From the NCBI GenBank assembly GCA_021813505.1, contig JAKAKI010000009.1, positions 1 to 52,023 on the forward strand: DNA of 52,023 nucleotides. Reading direction: 5' to 3'. Positions 8,130 to 17,436 of the stretch are shown piece after piece. The notes under the pieces are model-generated. The model searched no databases, was not told the DNA's origin, and saw nothing but the letters and a program-made list of their open reading frames with translations. A program made the position numbers and the translations under genes. Every line of letters starts with the position of its first letter. The stretch's first letter is position 1. Source of the stretch: a bacterium (GTDB lineage Bacteria > Zixibacteria > MSB-5A5 > WJJR01).

Positions 8130-8753
8130 ATGAGAATTGCGAGAGGTACAATGATCTGTCTGCTCTTGTTGCCGCCTCTTCTCAGAGCGGCCGCGTCGGA
8201 GAGGCATGCAAGCATCCCGGATCGTGAAAGCCATCAAGTGGTGGCGGAGGCCATTTCCGACTCGCTGACCGTGCCGACCTCAATGCTAAGTCGGGCGACG
8301 ACGGCATCAAGTGCGACTGACAGGAGTCGAAATGCGTCAACGATCTTCTCACCGGCGTCGAACTACACGATAACGTGGGCCTCGATAAACGGCGGTGGCA
8401 TAACCAGAGCGTCATCGACCAGTTACTCAATGGGAGGCTCCGCGGGGCAGTCGGCGGCAGGATCCTCGCGGTCCGCAACCTACCAAATGGGGATTGGTTT
8501 CTGGTACGGCGTTGGCGGATGCTACTGTCCGAGGCAAGGCGACATCAACGCCGACACAGTGATTGACGTGTTCGACGTGATTGGTGTCATCGACATTGCG
8601 TTCAGCGGCGGCACCGATCAGCAGGATCCCCTCTGCCCGGCGACCCGCGCCGATGTCGACAATAACGGCGTGACCGACGTCTTCGACGTGATCTACCTGA
8701 TCGCGACCGCGTTCAGTGGCGGGCCGAATCCGATTGATCCGTGTGGACCGTAA
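8130..8753 (+). CDS. Secreted protein with C-terminal dockerin type I-like repeats
   Basis: Start ATG 8130 has GGGAGGG just upstream (8113-8119); an in-frame ATG at 8106 is less likely. A short signal peptide (MICLLLLPPLLRAAA) is followed by a Ser/Thr-rich linker, a segment ending SSRSATYQMGIGFWYGVGG, and two EF-hand-like dockerin repeats: GDINADTVIDVFDVIGVIDI, then DVDNNGVTDVFDVIYLI with AFSGG. These calcium-binding repeats usually bind cohesins on another protein or the cell surface; no cohesin gene is in the window. The gene lies 20 bases after the S74 protein, so co-transcription is likely. A strong terminator follows. Confidence 0.8.
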   Translation: MRIARGTMICLLLLPPLLRAAASERHASIPDRESHQVVAEAISDSLTVPTSMLSRATTASSATDRSRNASTIFSPASNYTITWASINGGGITRASSTSYSMGGSAGQSAAGSSRSATYQMGIGFWYGVGGCYCPRQGDINADTVIDVFDVIGVIDIAFSGGTDQQDPLCPATRADVDNNGVTDVFDVIYLIATAFSGGPNPIDPCGP

Positions 8754-8780
8754 TCTCGCTCGTCAATGCGAAACTACAAG

Positions 8781-8804
8781 GGGGCGTCTTCGGGCGCCCC
8801 TTTT
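8781..8804 (+). terminator. Rho-independent terminator
   Basis: An 8-bp stem (GGGGCGTC / GGCGCCCC, one G-T pair) closed by a TTCG tetraloop is followed by TTTT. It lies 28 bases after the dockerin gene stop and would end the S74-dockerin transcript. Confidence 0.85.
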
Positions 8805-9046
8805 CGCTTTCAAGAAGGTCACCGAATCCAATACTCCGAGACGGAATTCGCGGGTGGTGCAGGCGAACTGGCGGCACTTTTCGCGCACCGTCACGTCAGG
8901 GGTTCAGTTGTGAGACTGCGAAATGGCGAGAGTGGCGATTTGCTAACGTGCGGTGTGGTGCGGAGTTACAAAAACAGGGAGGGGGAAAGTTCGAAGCCGT
9001 AACAAAGCGGTCTTGTAACTCATTGAGGGTTAAGGTGTTAAAAATG

Positions 9047-9066
9047 GCGGGCCGAGTGAAACGGTC
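9047..9066. repeat. Imperfect long repeat, left copy (20-bp identical core)
   Basis: The core GCGGGCCGAGTGAAACGGTC is identical to 45059-45078 and in the same orientation. Similarity continues with gaps for about 40 more bases to the right (CGAA...CGG..GTAT.CAAA). It lies in the 401-base gap between the dockerin gene and the convergent subtilase gene, where no gene is credible. It could be an attachment-site relic or a dispersed intergenic repeat. Confidence 0.6.
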
Positions 9067-9154
9067 CACGAACTTCGGAAGGCGTTGGTATCCAAATGCC
9101 GGAGTATGAATACGCCGAGCACTCTAATTCGCTCAACCTCACTGCCCCCGCGAG

Positions 9155-12100
9155 TCAGCGCGGAGAAGGTGTCCCACAAGTACATGGAAACCCGCCATCA
9201 AAACTGACACTGCTGAAGGGAGACCAGGTAAACGGAGTAACAACCTGACAGGCTCCCTCAAGGACTAATGTCATCGCTTCGCCCCGTCTGGCTCCCTCGT
9301 CTGCGGCGGTGTTTGCATCGTCCCCAATGACATGAAGCAGATACGCCCCTCCGGCTTGAACTGTCGCGACTCCGCAGACAGTTCCCCGGGGGTTCTTCGC
9401 TAATATCCGACTCCCCGCTGGCAGGGGCCCGAATTGACAGTAAGCGGCCTCCGACCAGATATCCATCACCTGGCTGGAGAGGGGCAATGCAATCGCGTCG
9501 CTGTTCAGCGTCGTTGCAGGTACTGCAGCGCTCAGATAACCCTCCTGTCCCGCCGCGTCAACAGCGGCAACGCGGTAGAGGTATAAGGTGCTCGGTAAGA
9601 CGGACTCGTCAGTGTATTGCTTTGACCTTATTCCGTCGGTTCCAGTAATACGAGTCCATCTCCACGTAGTTCCTGACACAATGTCTCTTCGATAGACGTT
9701 GAATTTCTCAATATCGCTCTCGTAGCCTCCTTTGTAGTTGAAGTATGTCCAATTCCAGGATAATTCGACACTCGACGTGCCGGGCTGTGCTTCAAGTCCA
9801 TCAGGAGGTCCCGGGATCGGATCCTCATGCTGTTCCTGCCCACAGGCATATCGAATAGCGCGAAACGCATTGACTCGACCGAATCCAAAATCGCAGGCGT
9901 TGACGTACCGCTTGTCTGCACTCGCAATGAGCGCCTCCTTAACCTCAGCAGCTGAAAGAGTGGGATTGGCGCACCAAACCGCAGCAGCAATCGCCGTCAC
10001 CACTGGCGCTGCAAGCGATGTACACCCGCAATTCGACCAATCTGCGAAACAGTTCTCGGTTGCGTTGAATCCATAGATATCGCGAGCCGGGTGAGTGGAT
10101 GCGATAACCCCCATGCCATAGTTGCTCGGTCCCCCGCACCCAGAGTTGCCGTACCTGGAGTCTGCAAGGTCCACTGAACCAACAGCCAGCACTTCCGTCG
10201 CCGATGCCGGGAACACACAATGATCTGATGTTTCACAGTCGGAGTAAGTTTGTTGGCAACCTCCGGGCAGCTTTGCAATCTTCCAGCCCTGGTTTCCCGC
10301 CGAGGCAATCATCAACCCATTGGCATTGCTGAATCCACGGACCGCATCCCAAAGGGACTGTTTGACCATCCCCGCATCCTGGAACTCCATGGCAAAAGAC
10401 ATGTTGACGACGACACGTCTCCCCTCCCTTGCGAGTTTAGTGAAATACGCCAGGCCCTCTTGTGCTAGGTTCAAATCAACACGCCCCGAGCTTGCTGGTG
10501 CATCGTAATACTGAATCTCGCAGTACCGCAATGCGCCTGCAACACCCAACGCGTTGTCATGCGCAGCCCCAATGACTCCACACACCTTTGTTCCATGCAG
10601 GTCACCTATCGGCGGTTGGGGACCCAGGCACGGGGATACCACCCTTCCATAAAGCTCACGACCGGGTTTTGTCTCCCGAATGTCGAAGGAACCATCAATC
10701 ACACCGATGACAACGGCGTCGCTGCCAGACACGGAATTCCACATCAGAGGCACGCGAGCGAGTGCGAAGTAGTCGTGAACGAAATCTATGTAGTCCGGAT
10801 CAGAAGGGGCAGCACCCGGAGTGGGCCCACAGGTCTGACAAGATTGCTGCTCTAGTTCCACAAATCGGTATGGAGTCGCGTAGCGTACTTTCCCGCTACC
10901 CAAGAGTGCGCTTATGGCCAGTGTAGTATCGGGGACCTGAATCCTGAAGTACGCAAATACACGTATCTCGCCGAGCTTGCGCGCCCCAAGAGCTCCGATG
11001 AGACTATCGCCGACAGACACGCTTAGCCCACTGTCCAATCCGAATTCCACTTGGTCAAGCGCGTATCGGTTGCCATCAACACCGATCACGATTTCTGCCG
11101 AATCAATCGGCTCTTGATAGTCGAGAGGTGGAGGCCCACTGGAAAAGGCATAGTCGATCAAATGCACGATATCGAAAACGTCAATCGGGTCAGTTCCGTT
11201 GATCTCGGCGATGAACTCCGGGTTTGCGGATGGACCGCCTGCAAAGACATACTCGATCTCGGCGATGACATCCATTACATCAATCACCCCGTCTGCATTC
11301 AGGTCGCCGTGGACCGAAGAAAGTGGATACGTTGATTCGTTTGCACCAGCAGTGGGCGGCATCGTAACCGGAGGCGAGGAAGCCGCCAGCGTTTCTCTAC
11401 TGTCCACTGAATGGCGGGAAGGAGGAGGCGATGGGCAGGTGCATGGGAATGTCACGTCGAACTGGTGTGAAGTGCCGTTCACCCATGCGAATGGCGTGAG
11501 CATTGGACATAGACCGCTCAGAAGAAGTGTAAACGCTTCTCCGTCACGGGCACCTTCATCCAGAGGGGTCTGCGGGTCATCTCCCATCACATGAATGAGA
11601 AACTGGCCCTCCGTCGTCACGGTCGTCGTACCACACAGAGCACCCCGTGCATCCATGGCGCAGATCGTTGTGCCGACAGGTATCAGATCAGCTTGACAAT
11701 GCGCTGACATTGACCAGACGTCCATGTGGTACGGCCAGTTTGGTGGACTCTGGAAGTTGCAGTCTGTTGGCAGGCTGCACGCGTATCCACTGCTCGGATA
11801 TATCAATGTCGCGTCCGAGTTGATGTTGATCCAGTATCCATGGTTCGGTTTCATACAGGTGATGTCGTTCAGGGTAGCAGGACGGTTGACATCCCAGGAG
11901 ATCCACCCTTTGTCACATTCGTATCCGAACAAGCGGATATACTGGCCGGTGATCGACATCAGAGCGTGTGTCAGGGTATCGGGGAAATCCGGAAGATAGG
12001 GGATAAGATTCCAGCCGGAACACAGGCTTAGGGGCGTGCTCGGGGGAGCCAAGGTGCCTGTCACCTGGATGGGGCCTGCATTCTTGGAAGATGTCCTGAG

Positions 12101-13939
12101 CCAATACCCATGGAATGGATCCATCGTGCTTAAGTCATTTATGGGTCTACCCGCCTCCCAAGATTGAGGCCCATAGCAATCTGAAGTGAGAACTTCCTGG
12201 TATTGGCCTTTGATCGTTGACAGCACGGAGGACAGGGAAGGATCACTGGGGACGATGTTGAACGAAATTAGTCCCCCTGATTCACACAATGGCACGTTTG
12301 TACCGCCGGGCGGGGGAGGGTCATAGACCGCGGTCATTGTGTAGTCGCCGTCCATGGTCAGCGATATCGTTGGCATCGTGCTGTAATCCGCATTGTCCCG
12401 AGTCCACTTTGCGAAGTAGTTCCCACCAGCCGTCGACGGCGCCTCGAGTTCGACTACTGTTCCGACAGGGTAGGTACAGGTCAATGGCGTTGTCGCATTC
12501 GGATTGCAGTTGCTCGGTAGGAGGTTTACCAGCACACCGGAGTTCGGATTGACCGATCCAACAGCCAGGCTCCGCGTAACTGGCGTAGAATACACGGCGG
12601 TCAGAACGTGGCTCGCATCCATGGTCACCGTTGCCGTCTGACTTGTGCTATAGTCGGTGCCGTCTCTTTGCCACTTCTGGAAAGTGCTCCCGTCGGCAGT
12701 TGGCGGAGCAGTCAGGCTGACAATAGCGCCGTTTATGTAAGTGCACGACAATGGCGTCATGGTGTTTGGTGCACAGTTATTGGGGGCGACCGCGATCAAG
12801 ACACCAGAGGTGGGGTTTGAAGATTCCACGAACAGAGTCCGCATGCTGGTCGGAAGAAATACCGCGGTCATCGTATGGTTGGCCGCCATAGTCACTGTCG
12901 CCGGGTTGCCTGGCAGATCTATCCCGTCCATCTGCCACTTCGAGAAGACGCTTCCGCCAGGCGGCGTCACTGGGGCTGTGAGGGTGACCACAGTGTTGCA
13001 GGCGAATGTGCACGTGGACGGCGTGGTTACAACAGCCCCACAATCACTCGGCGACAACGAAATCTGTGCCCCTGTTGTAGGATTCAATGAGCTGATCGAC
13101 AGTGTTCTCCGGCAGACCGTGGTGAAGTCCCACGGTGAGCCGGTGTGCCAGACGAATGTTGAGCCAAATCGGTCGCCGACGCGCCAATAGTATGTCGTAC
13201 TGTAGGAAAGCAGGGAACCGGTGTAGCTGCAAGTCGTCGCGGTACTGGACAAGCTCTGGGTCCAAAGCGGTGAGGAAAAGCTCGCGGTCGTAGAGAGTTG
13301 GATCTGCTGACCTGAGTTCCCGCAGGACGGGATCCATTGGAATTGGGGAGTAAGACTAATCCCGGAGGCGTGATTCAAAGGAGATTGTGCGGTGGGGGCT
13401 GAAGCAGATCTCGATACCGCCTGAAACCAGCAGAAATCAGCAGAGTCAACACCAGTCTCGATGCCGATCATCGCCCTGATCATTATTGTGGAGGATCTCA
13501 CGAAGGCCGAGAGTGTGACGTTACCAATCACGGCCTCTTTTTCCACGGCAGAATTGGGTAGGACCAGTTTGGTGGTCCACGTCCCGGTCGACCAGTTCCA
13601 GAGTTGGATGACATTGTTGTCCTGATAGGAAGCGCTCTTGAATCGAACATGGATGTCGACTGCCGTGGCAGACGACAAACTACTATGGGTGATGTGCCAG
13701 TACGCCAGCGCGTTTGACCGACATCGTGCCCCTCCAGCACAGGAGGCCCCGCCTGTCACCTGTCCCTTTGCCGAATCGCAGGGGTACCCATTGATCTGCG
13801 TGCTTTCGCAGGCACCCCTTGCAGCACACGGCAATGACAACCAAAGCGAAATGCACAACAGTCCAAGAACGAACAATCGCCGAATTGCGCTCGGCAGGTT
13901 GTATCTGGCAGAATCACCCAACGGGCACGGTCCCATCAT
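9155..13939 (-). CDS. Giant secreted subtilisin-like (S8) protease with InlB-type repeats, dockerin and fibronectin-like domains
   Basis: 1594 residues; Shine-Dalgarno GTGGAGG precedes the start. Order: signal peptide (about 18-42); 43-275 beta-rich region; three InlB/bacterial beta-repeat units (about 278-362, 367-450, 455-540; R.L.V.S.NP.SG with F.KW..D); two copies of a GWNLI..P / HGYW domain (about 555-715); an S.HCQ / VIGDD..TP.DEGAR module (about 738-832); dockerin-like repeats (877-938); S8 domain with Asp1082 (GVIDG), His1115 (LHGTKV), Asn1216 (SAGNQG) and Ser1308 (CTSLAAP); an Fn3-like domain (about 1378-1477); and a second S.HCQ-type module to the end. The triad is complete, so an active extracellular protease is likely. 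The usual GTSMAAP is CTSLAAP here. Target unknown. Confidence 0.85.
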   Translation of the reverse strand: MMGPCPLGDSARYNLPSAIRRLFVLGLLCISLWLSLPCAARGACESTQINGYPCDSAKGQVTGGASCAGGARCRSNALAYWHITHSSLSSATAVDIHVRFKSASYQDNNVIQLWNWSTGTWTTKLVLPNSAVEKEAVIGNVTLSAFVRSSTIMIRAMIGIETGVDSADFCWFQAVSRSASAPTAQSPLNHASGISLTPQFQWIPSCGNSGQQIQLSTTASFSSPLWTQSLSSTATTCSYTGSLLSYSTTYYWRVGDRFGSTFVWHTGSPWDFTTVCRRTLSISSLNPTTGAQISLSPSDCGAVVTTPSTCTFACNTVVTLTAPVTPPGGSVFSKWQMDGIDLPGNPATVTMAANHTMTAVFLPTSMRTLFVESSNPTSGVLIAVAPNNCAPNTMTPLSCTYINGAIVSLTAPPTADGSTFQKWQRDGTDYSTSQTATVTMDASHVLTAVYSTPVTRSLAVGSVNPNSGVLVNLLPSNCNPNATTPLTCTYPVGTVVELEAPSTAGGNYFAKWTRDNADYSTMPTISLTMDGDYTMTAVYDPPPPGGTNVPLCESGGLISFNIVPSDPSLSSVLSTIKGQYQEVLTSDCYGPQSWEAGRPINDLSTMDPFHGYWLRTSSKNAGPIQVTGTLAPPSTPLSLCSGWNLIPYLPDFPDTLTHALMSITGQYIRLFGYECDKGWISWDVNRPATLNDITCMKPNHGYWININSDATLIYPSSGYACSLPTDCNFQSPPNWPYHMDVWSMSAHCQADLIPVGTTICAMDARGALCGTTTVTTEGQFLIHVMGDDPQTPLDEGARDGEAFTLLLSGLCPMLTPFAWVNGTSHQFDVTFPCTCPSPPPSRHSVDSRETLAASSPPVTMPPTAGANESTYPLSSVHGDLNADGVIDVMDVIAEIEYVFAGGPSANPEFIAEINGTDPIDVFDIVHLIDYAFSSGPPPLDYQEPIDSAEIVIGVDGNRYALDQVEFGLDSGLSVSVGDSLIGALGARKLGEIRVFAYFRIQVPDTTLAISALLGSGKVRYATPYRFVELEQQSCQTCGPTPGAAPSDPDYIDFVHDYFALARVPLMWNSVSGSDAVVIGVIDGSFDIRETKPGRELYGRVVSPCLGPQPPIGDLHGTKVCGVIGAAHDNALGVAGALRYCEIQYYDAPASSGRVDLNLAQEGLAYFTKLAREGRRVVVNMSFAMEFQDAGMVKQSLWDAVRGFSNANGLMIASAGNQGWKIAKLPGGCQQTYSDCETSDHCVFPASATEVLAVGSVDLADSRYGNSGCGGPSNYGMGVIASTHPARDIYGFNATENCFADWSNCGCTSLAAPVVTAIAAAVWCANPTLSAAEVKEALIASADKRYVNACDFGFGRVNAFRAIRYACGQEQHEDPIPGPPDGLEAQPGTSSVELSWNWTYFNYKGGYESDIEKFNVYRRDIVSGTTWRWTRITGTDGIRSKQYTDESVLPSTLYLYRVAAVDAAGQEGYLSAAVPATTLNSDAIALPLSSQVMDIWSEAAYCQFGPLPAGSRILAKNPRGTVCGVATVQAGGAYLLHVIGDDANTAADEGARRGEAMTLVLEGACQVVTPFTWSPFSSVSFDGGFPCTCGTPSPR

Positions 13940-14111
13940 ACCTCCACGAATTGAGCCAGTTCTGATGCCAGACGTGTAAACGTGTCAGTCAATCAAAGTG
14001 AGCCAGTCCAACATCCCCATTGGTAATAGTATTTGGCGGTGAGTCAACTGCTCCTTGCAAAGTCGATCGGTATGCATTAAGGACATGGTAGTGCACTCCT
14101 CCCGTCCCCGC

Positions 14112-14151
14112 CTCTCCTTGGACACCGGGGGGCGGAGAGTTGATTTCCGCA
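14112..14151. repeat. Dispersed short repeat, copy 2
   Basis: CTCCTTGGACACCGGGGGGC and following bases match 949-986 with a few differences. It lies in the 251-base gap upstream of the subtilase gene, where I see no gene. Confidence 0.4.
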
Positions 14152-14190
14152 CCTGGCCTACTGCTCCCGCTGCTTTCTGAACCGCTACAC

Positions 14191-14664
14191 TCACGGCCTC
14201 GGACGCTTCCTGCTTCTACTTCCGCGCTTGCGGTTTGCGAAGGGAAGACTTCCCATCCGGTCCTTAAAGAAGGCGATCATCTCACGCTCATCGTCTAGGA
14301 ACCTCTCCGTGCCAGCCCAGAAGACCCAAAGAGGACAACCCCTGAGGAGTTTAATCGCTTGGCCACCTCTGTGAGGGGAAGAGTCCCCGTACTCATGGCA
14401 GTAGAATTCGCAGAGACGCATACAGAGCTTCCTTGACGTGCGACCGATGTAGAGTACTGGCTCCCCGGGAAGCCATCTCTCTTGCTCCTCCGACGACAGG
14501 TAGTCCACATTCAGATACCTGTGCTTGGCGGTCGGATTCGGTGTCAGCGACACCAGATAGACTCCAGGAGCGGCTTCCACAACCGGCTTGCCCCACCGGA
14601 CTGGACCATGAGGTTTGAGTCCGACCGCTCTGAAGACTTCAGCAACTGTCACCGACGAACTCAT
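14191..14664 (-). CDS. GIY-YIG-like domain protein
   Basis: 157 residues. An N-terminal helical part of about 25 residues precedes GVYLVSL (residue 34) and LYIGRTSRKLCMRLCEF (from 71). This is the spacing of the GIY and YIG halves of a GIY-YIG nuclease, with the Arg at R75 and an H-R-G-G-Q stretch later. A Glu in E-R-E-M-I-A-F-F could be the metal ligand. The C-terminus is basic (KRGSRSRKRPRP), suggesting nucleic-acid binding. It is the last gene of a minus-strand operon that also holds a methyltransferase and an Mrr-N protein, which suggests a role in DNA processing or defence. The assignment rests on motif shape only. Confidence 0.55.
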   Translation of the reverse strand: MSSSVTVAEVFRAVGLKPHGPVRWGKPVVEAAPGVYLVSLTPNPTAKHRYLNVDYLSSEEQERWLPGEPVLYIGRTSRKLCMRLCEFYCHEYGDSSPHRGGQAIKLLRGCPLWVFWAGTERFLDDEREMIAFFKDRMGSLPFANRKRGSRSRKRPRP

Positions 14665-14754
14665 CTCTATTCGATCCTCAAGTGATCGACAGCAACAAGG
14701 GGCTCATTCGCAAGAGTCTTATAGAATTTGATGCGTACAAATCTGAGCGAAGTC

Positions 14755-15393
14755 CTATCGCGCACCGGCCTTCAGCACTCCAGCGCATACGCTCCACTTG
14801 TGGCTTTTCAGGGAGTTGCATACGCTGGCTTCACAAATGATGTCGAGATCCTGATGTAAGAGCGGCAGGAGCGCATCACCTTCGGGAAAGCTAAATACCG
14901 AAGCAACGATCATCGCTGGCGGAGTCAACCACGAGTTCACTTGGCGCAGGACCTTGGCGGCCTCTAGGTAGTAGAGAACCTCCCCAAATACTACCGCAGA
15001 GAACTGGTCTTGCGGGCTAAACTCTTCAATCCTGCCACGGACGAATGTCACGCCTTTCCGACCTCGCTTGCGATTTGCGATAGCGAGTGCTGTGCGAGAA
15101 ACATCAATGCCGGTGTAAAGGAATCGCTCTTGATCAATAAGCTCTGCGAGGATACCAGTGCCACACCCTACATCGAGAACCTTCCCTCTGACAACAACTC
15201 GATTAATCAATTCCGCAATGACCCCGTGCCGACCGAATTCGGGAAGTTCGTCGAGAATGAAGCTGTAATCGTCAATCCATCTCTTTTCCCAGAAGTCGTC
15301 TAGACCTTGCGAATCTCCGGCCAACCTTTTCGCCTCACGTACTTCCCAACTGGTCTCAGTAATGGCCTCACGCTGCCTATCAGTTCTTTTCAT
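14755..15393 (-). CDS. Class I SAM-dependent methyltransferase
   Basis: 212 residues. Motif I is VLDVGCGTG (72-80), the acidic end of strand 2 is GIDVS, and motif IV is in AVVFGEVLYYLE. This is a UbiE/Coq5-like Rossmann fold of normal length. No NPPY or DPPY motif is present, so it is not a DNA amino-methyltransferase of the usual type; a small molecule, protein or nucleotide is a likelier substrate. The start overlaps the end of the upstream membrane gene by 14 bases, showing operon coupling. Confidence 0.8.
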   Translation of the reverse strand: MKRTDRQREAITETSWEVREAKRLAGDSQGLDDFWEKRWIDDYSFILDELPEFGRHGVIAELINRVVVRGKVLDVGCGTGILAELIDQERFLYTGIDVSRTALAIANRKRGRKGVTFVRGRIEEFSPQDQFSAVVFGEVLYYLEAAKVLRQVNSWLTPPAMIVASVFSFPEGDALLPLLHQDLDIICEASVCNSLKSHKWSVCAGVLKAGAR

Positions 15394-15694
15394 TCTTTAC
15401 CTCACCCAAAACATTTGTAAGAAACGAGTGCATCGAACTCCGAAGTTGCTCCAGGTGCTCGGCGGCCTCGCGGAGGCAGTATTCAACCTCGTTTCTCGAC
15501 TGGCCCCACGCGATTGAGTCCTTTTTCGAAAGGCGATCGTCCAGTGACTTGCAGGAGACTGCGGTCTGATCAAGCCGACGGAGAATGTCGCTTCCCCAGT
15601 CCTTGACCACGCGCTTGACTCCTCTGGCCATCATGGTCTGATAAATGGCAATTCCGATTCCTACGACAGCAATGATAAGTGATGCCATCTCCAT
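15380..15694 (-). CDS. Small single-TM coiled-coil protein
   Basis: 104 residues. One N-terminal transmembrane helix (SLIIAVVGIGIAIYQTMMARG), then a charged, mostly helical cytoplasmic tail with heptad-like hydrophobics up to EVKNEKN. No family recognised. It is tightly packed between the unknown 264-aa gene (10-base gap) and the methyltransferase (14-base overlap), so it probably acts with them, perhaps as a membrane anchor. Confidence 0.6.
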   Translation of the reverse strand: MEMASLIIAVVGIGIAIYQTMMARGVKRVVKDWGSDILRRLDQTAVSCKSLDDRLSKKDSIAWGQSRNEVEYCLREAAEHLEQLRSSMHSFLTNVLGEVKNEKN

Positions 15695-15704
15695 GGGAAT
15701 ACCC

Positions 15705-16499
15705 CTACTCGTGAATTATCAGTTCCTCGGTGATGTTCCGCAATTCATGGTTTGGAAGACATTCCGCAGTAGGTAGTAGCTCGGTGTACCGATAATCTCG
15801 AATTGATGCACTGATGATTCTAACTGGGCGATCTGGAAGAAAGCGGTTATTGCCCTTCGCTTCCCCACATAGATAGCGAAGCAACAAGCGCGTGGCGCCA
15901 AGCGAACCAGGAGCGAGCACACCACCGCAAACAATAGCGATTCGTTTCAGTGGCGTGGCCCACGGCGACCAGTAGGCGGCGAGTACGCCAATGTTCGGGT
16001 ACGCGGAAACGGCATATCTTTTCCCCTGTCCTCCGGAAATGCCGCAGTCTTCATATGGTTTTCGGAACCCGATTCCATAGGCTTCTTCGGACTTGAGTTC
16101 TTCCAACAACAACTTCGTGACAACATTGATGTCTGCTGTCGCGAACGTGAGTACATTGCTGGTCAAGATAGTGCCGGCCTCTTGCTGGGCACTGGCTTTT
16201 TCTGCCTCGGATCGCGCATTCCTTGTCTGCGCCAAGGCCTCATAAAAGTCTATGTCGAGCATGCTCTTCACTTCAGCCCCGTCAAGCCCACCCGTGCGGC
16301 TGAGCTGGTCAATTGCCAATACCACCTCATGCGTGTGAAGAGCGTCACTGATAAGCGCCAGATGGCCGCTGGTCGCGAGTCGACTCCTACCGCTGGGCAG
16401 TACGACGCAGACGGGAGTCTTACGGGTGTCAGGGGAGCTCACAGATCGCCAGAAGTCGGCCTGACATAGATCCGACAGGTTTAATGGTCCTTCTGCCAT
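15705..16499 (-). CDS. Unknown protein with a glycine-rich Rossmann-like C-terminal half
   Basis: 264 residues, no recognised family. The N-terminal 80 residues are followed by a helical Ala/Glu-rich linker. The C-terminal half contains TSNVLTFATADINVVTKLLL, YPNIGVLAAYWSPWATPLKR and IAIVCGGVLAPGSLGATRLL. The two-part pattern (conserved Asn/Thr near a Leu-rich helix, then a strand and a G-G-x(3)-P-G-[ST]-x-G-A loop) recalls sensor-like domains in poorly described regulator families. Such a loop could bind a nucleotide or small ligand, but this is speculation. It is second in the minus-strand operon headed by the Mrr-N protein. Confidence 0.6.
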   Translation of the reverse strand: MAEGPLNLSDLCQADFWRSVSSPDTRKTPVCVVLPSGRSRLATSGHLALISDALHTHEVVLAIDQLSRTGGLDGAEVKSMLDIDFYEALAQTRNARSEAEKASAQQEAGTILTSNVLTFATADINVVTKLLLEELKSEEAYGIGFRKPYEDCGISGGQGKRYAVSAYPNIGVLAAYWSPWATPLKRIAIVCGGVLAPGSLGATRLLLRYLCGEAKGNNRFLPDRPVRIISASIRDYRYTELLPTAECLPNHELRNITEELIIHE

Positions 16500-16635
16500 C
16501 TCATTCTCTTCCGGGACTGGAGCCTGCAGGTCTCCTGATTCAATGCTCTCTATCTGATTCTACTACTATATGCCCAGCGATGCCAGCACGATTTCTCAAT
16601 CTCAATGTACGCCAACGGACCGAGCAATTGACGCC

Positions 16636-17214
16636 CTATTCGTCCTGCTTCAAACTCGCGCGACCCTTATCTGAAAGTTCCCAGATGCCCCTTGGCGAGT
16701 TCGCCTTAAGAAGGCCGTCCCGCACCAGCGCATAGCATGCCCATTGTACCGTGTTTCGCCAACGCGGCATGTCCGAATCGCTCGCCAGAGGGTCGTAATC
16801 GACGTCCTTGAGGACCTTTTTCATTCTCTTGCCTATCCGGTCAATCACTTCCGAGGTGTCTCCCGACCCGCCCATCTCCGCCAGAATCTCAAGTAAGGGC
16901 GTGCGGAACTGCGCCTCAGGCGTCCGCATTCCTTTGCGCAGGCGACCAAGGTTCCTTCGCTCGGCTCTTGTAGCTTCATCCTCATGGCTTTCGGCTTCGG
17001 CGGCCAGATCATCCCACTCCTTCCGAAGCGAGCTCAACTTATCGCGGAATGCGGTCAGGGTTCCAGCACGCGTCAATGCCTCGCGGGCACGATCATAATC
17101 CCGCCCTTCGAATGACTTTGATCCGATGCGATTGACGAAGTCGATTTCGGCTTCGACTTCCTCGGAGAGCATCTCGAAGGCCGCCGAGACGTTACTCGGA
17201 TTGTTCTCAATCAT
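16636..17214 (-). CDS. Mrr N-terminal-type winged-helix protein with coiled-coil N-terminus
   Basis: 192 residues from ATG 17214, chosen because CGGAGGTGG lies just upstream; an in-frame start at 17265 has no such site. Residues about 1-100 are a charged coiled coil (EEVEAEIDF, AESHEDEATRAERRNL). Residues about 105-190 match the Mrr N-terminal winged helix: FRTPLLEILAEMGGSGDTSE, then WRNTVQWACYALVRDGLL, ending in GIWELSDKGR. The Mrr nuclease domain is absent, so it may bind DNA or act as a regulator rather than cut. It is the first gene of a five-gene minus-strand operon and is divergent from the Eco57I-type methylase, with 222 bases between the starts. Confidence 0.75.
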   Translation of the reverse strand: MIENNPSNVSAAFEMLSEEVEAEIDFVNRIGSKSFEGRDYDRAREALTRAGTLTAFRDKLSSLRKEWDDLAAEAESHEDEATRAERRNLGRLRKGMRTPEAQFRTPLLEILAEMGGSGDTSEVIDRIGKRMKKVLKDVDYDPLASDSDMPRWRNTVQWACYALVRDGLLKANSPRGIWELSDKGRASLKQDE

Positions 17215-17436
17215 CAGATCCACCTCCGACGATTTCTGCATCCTTCCGACGTCTGCCCTCGCCAAGATAGCAACTCAGCCCTCCGGACACAATGGGGTGA
17301 CCGGACGCTCCGCTGACCCTCGATGAGGGTATGATTGACAATAGGCATTCGAATTCCGACCTTTTGCCCGGTTGCGTAAGCGACCACTGGCAGCATTTGC
17401 CCAAATTTGCGAGTTGCAGGTGTCTAAAGCACTGGC

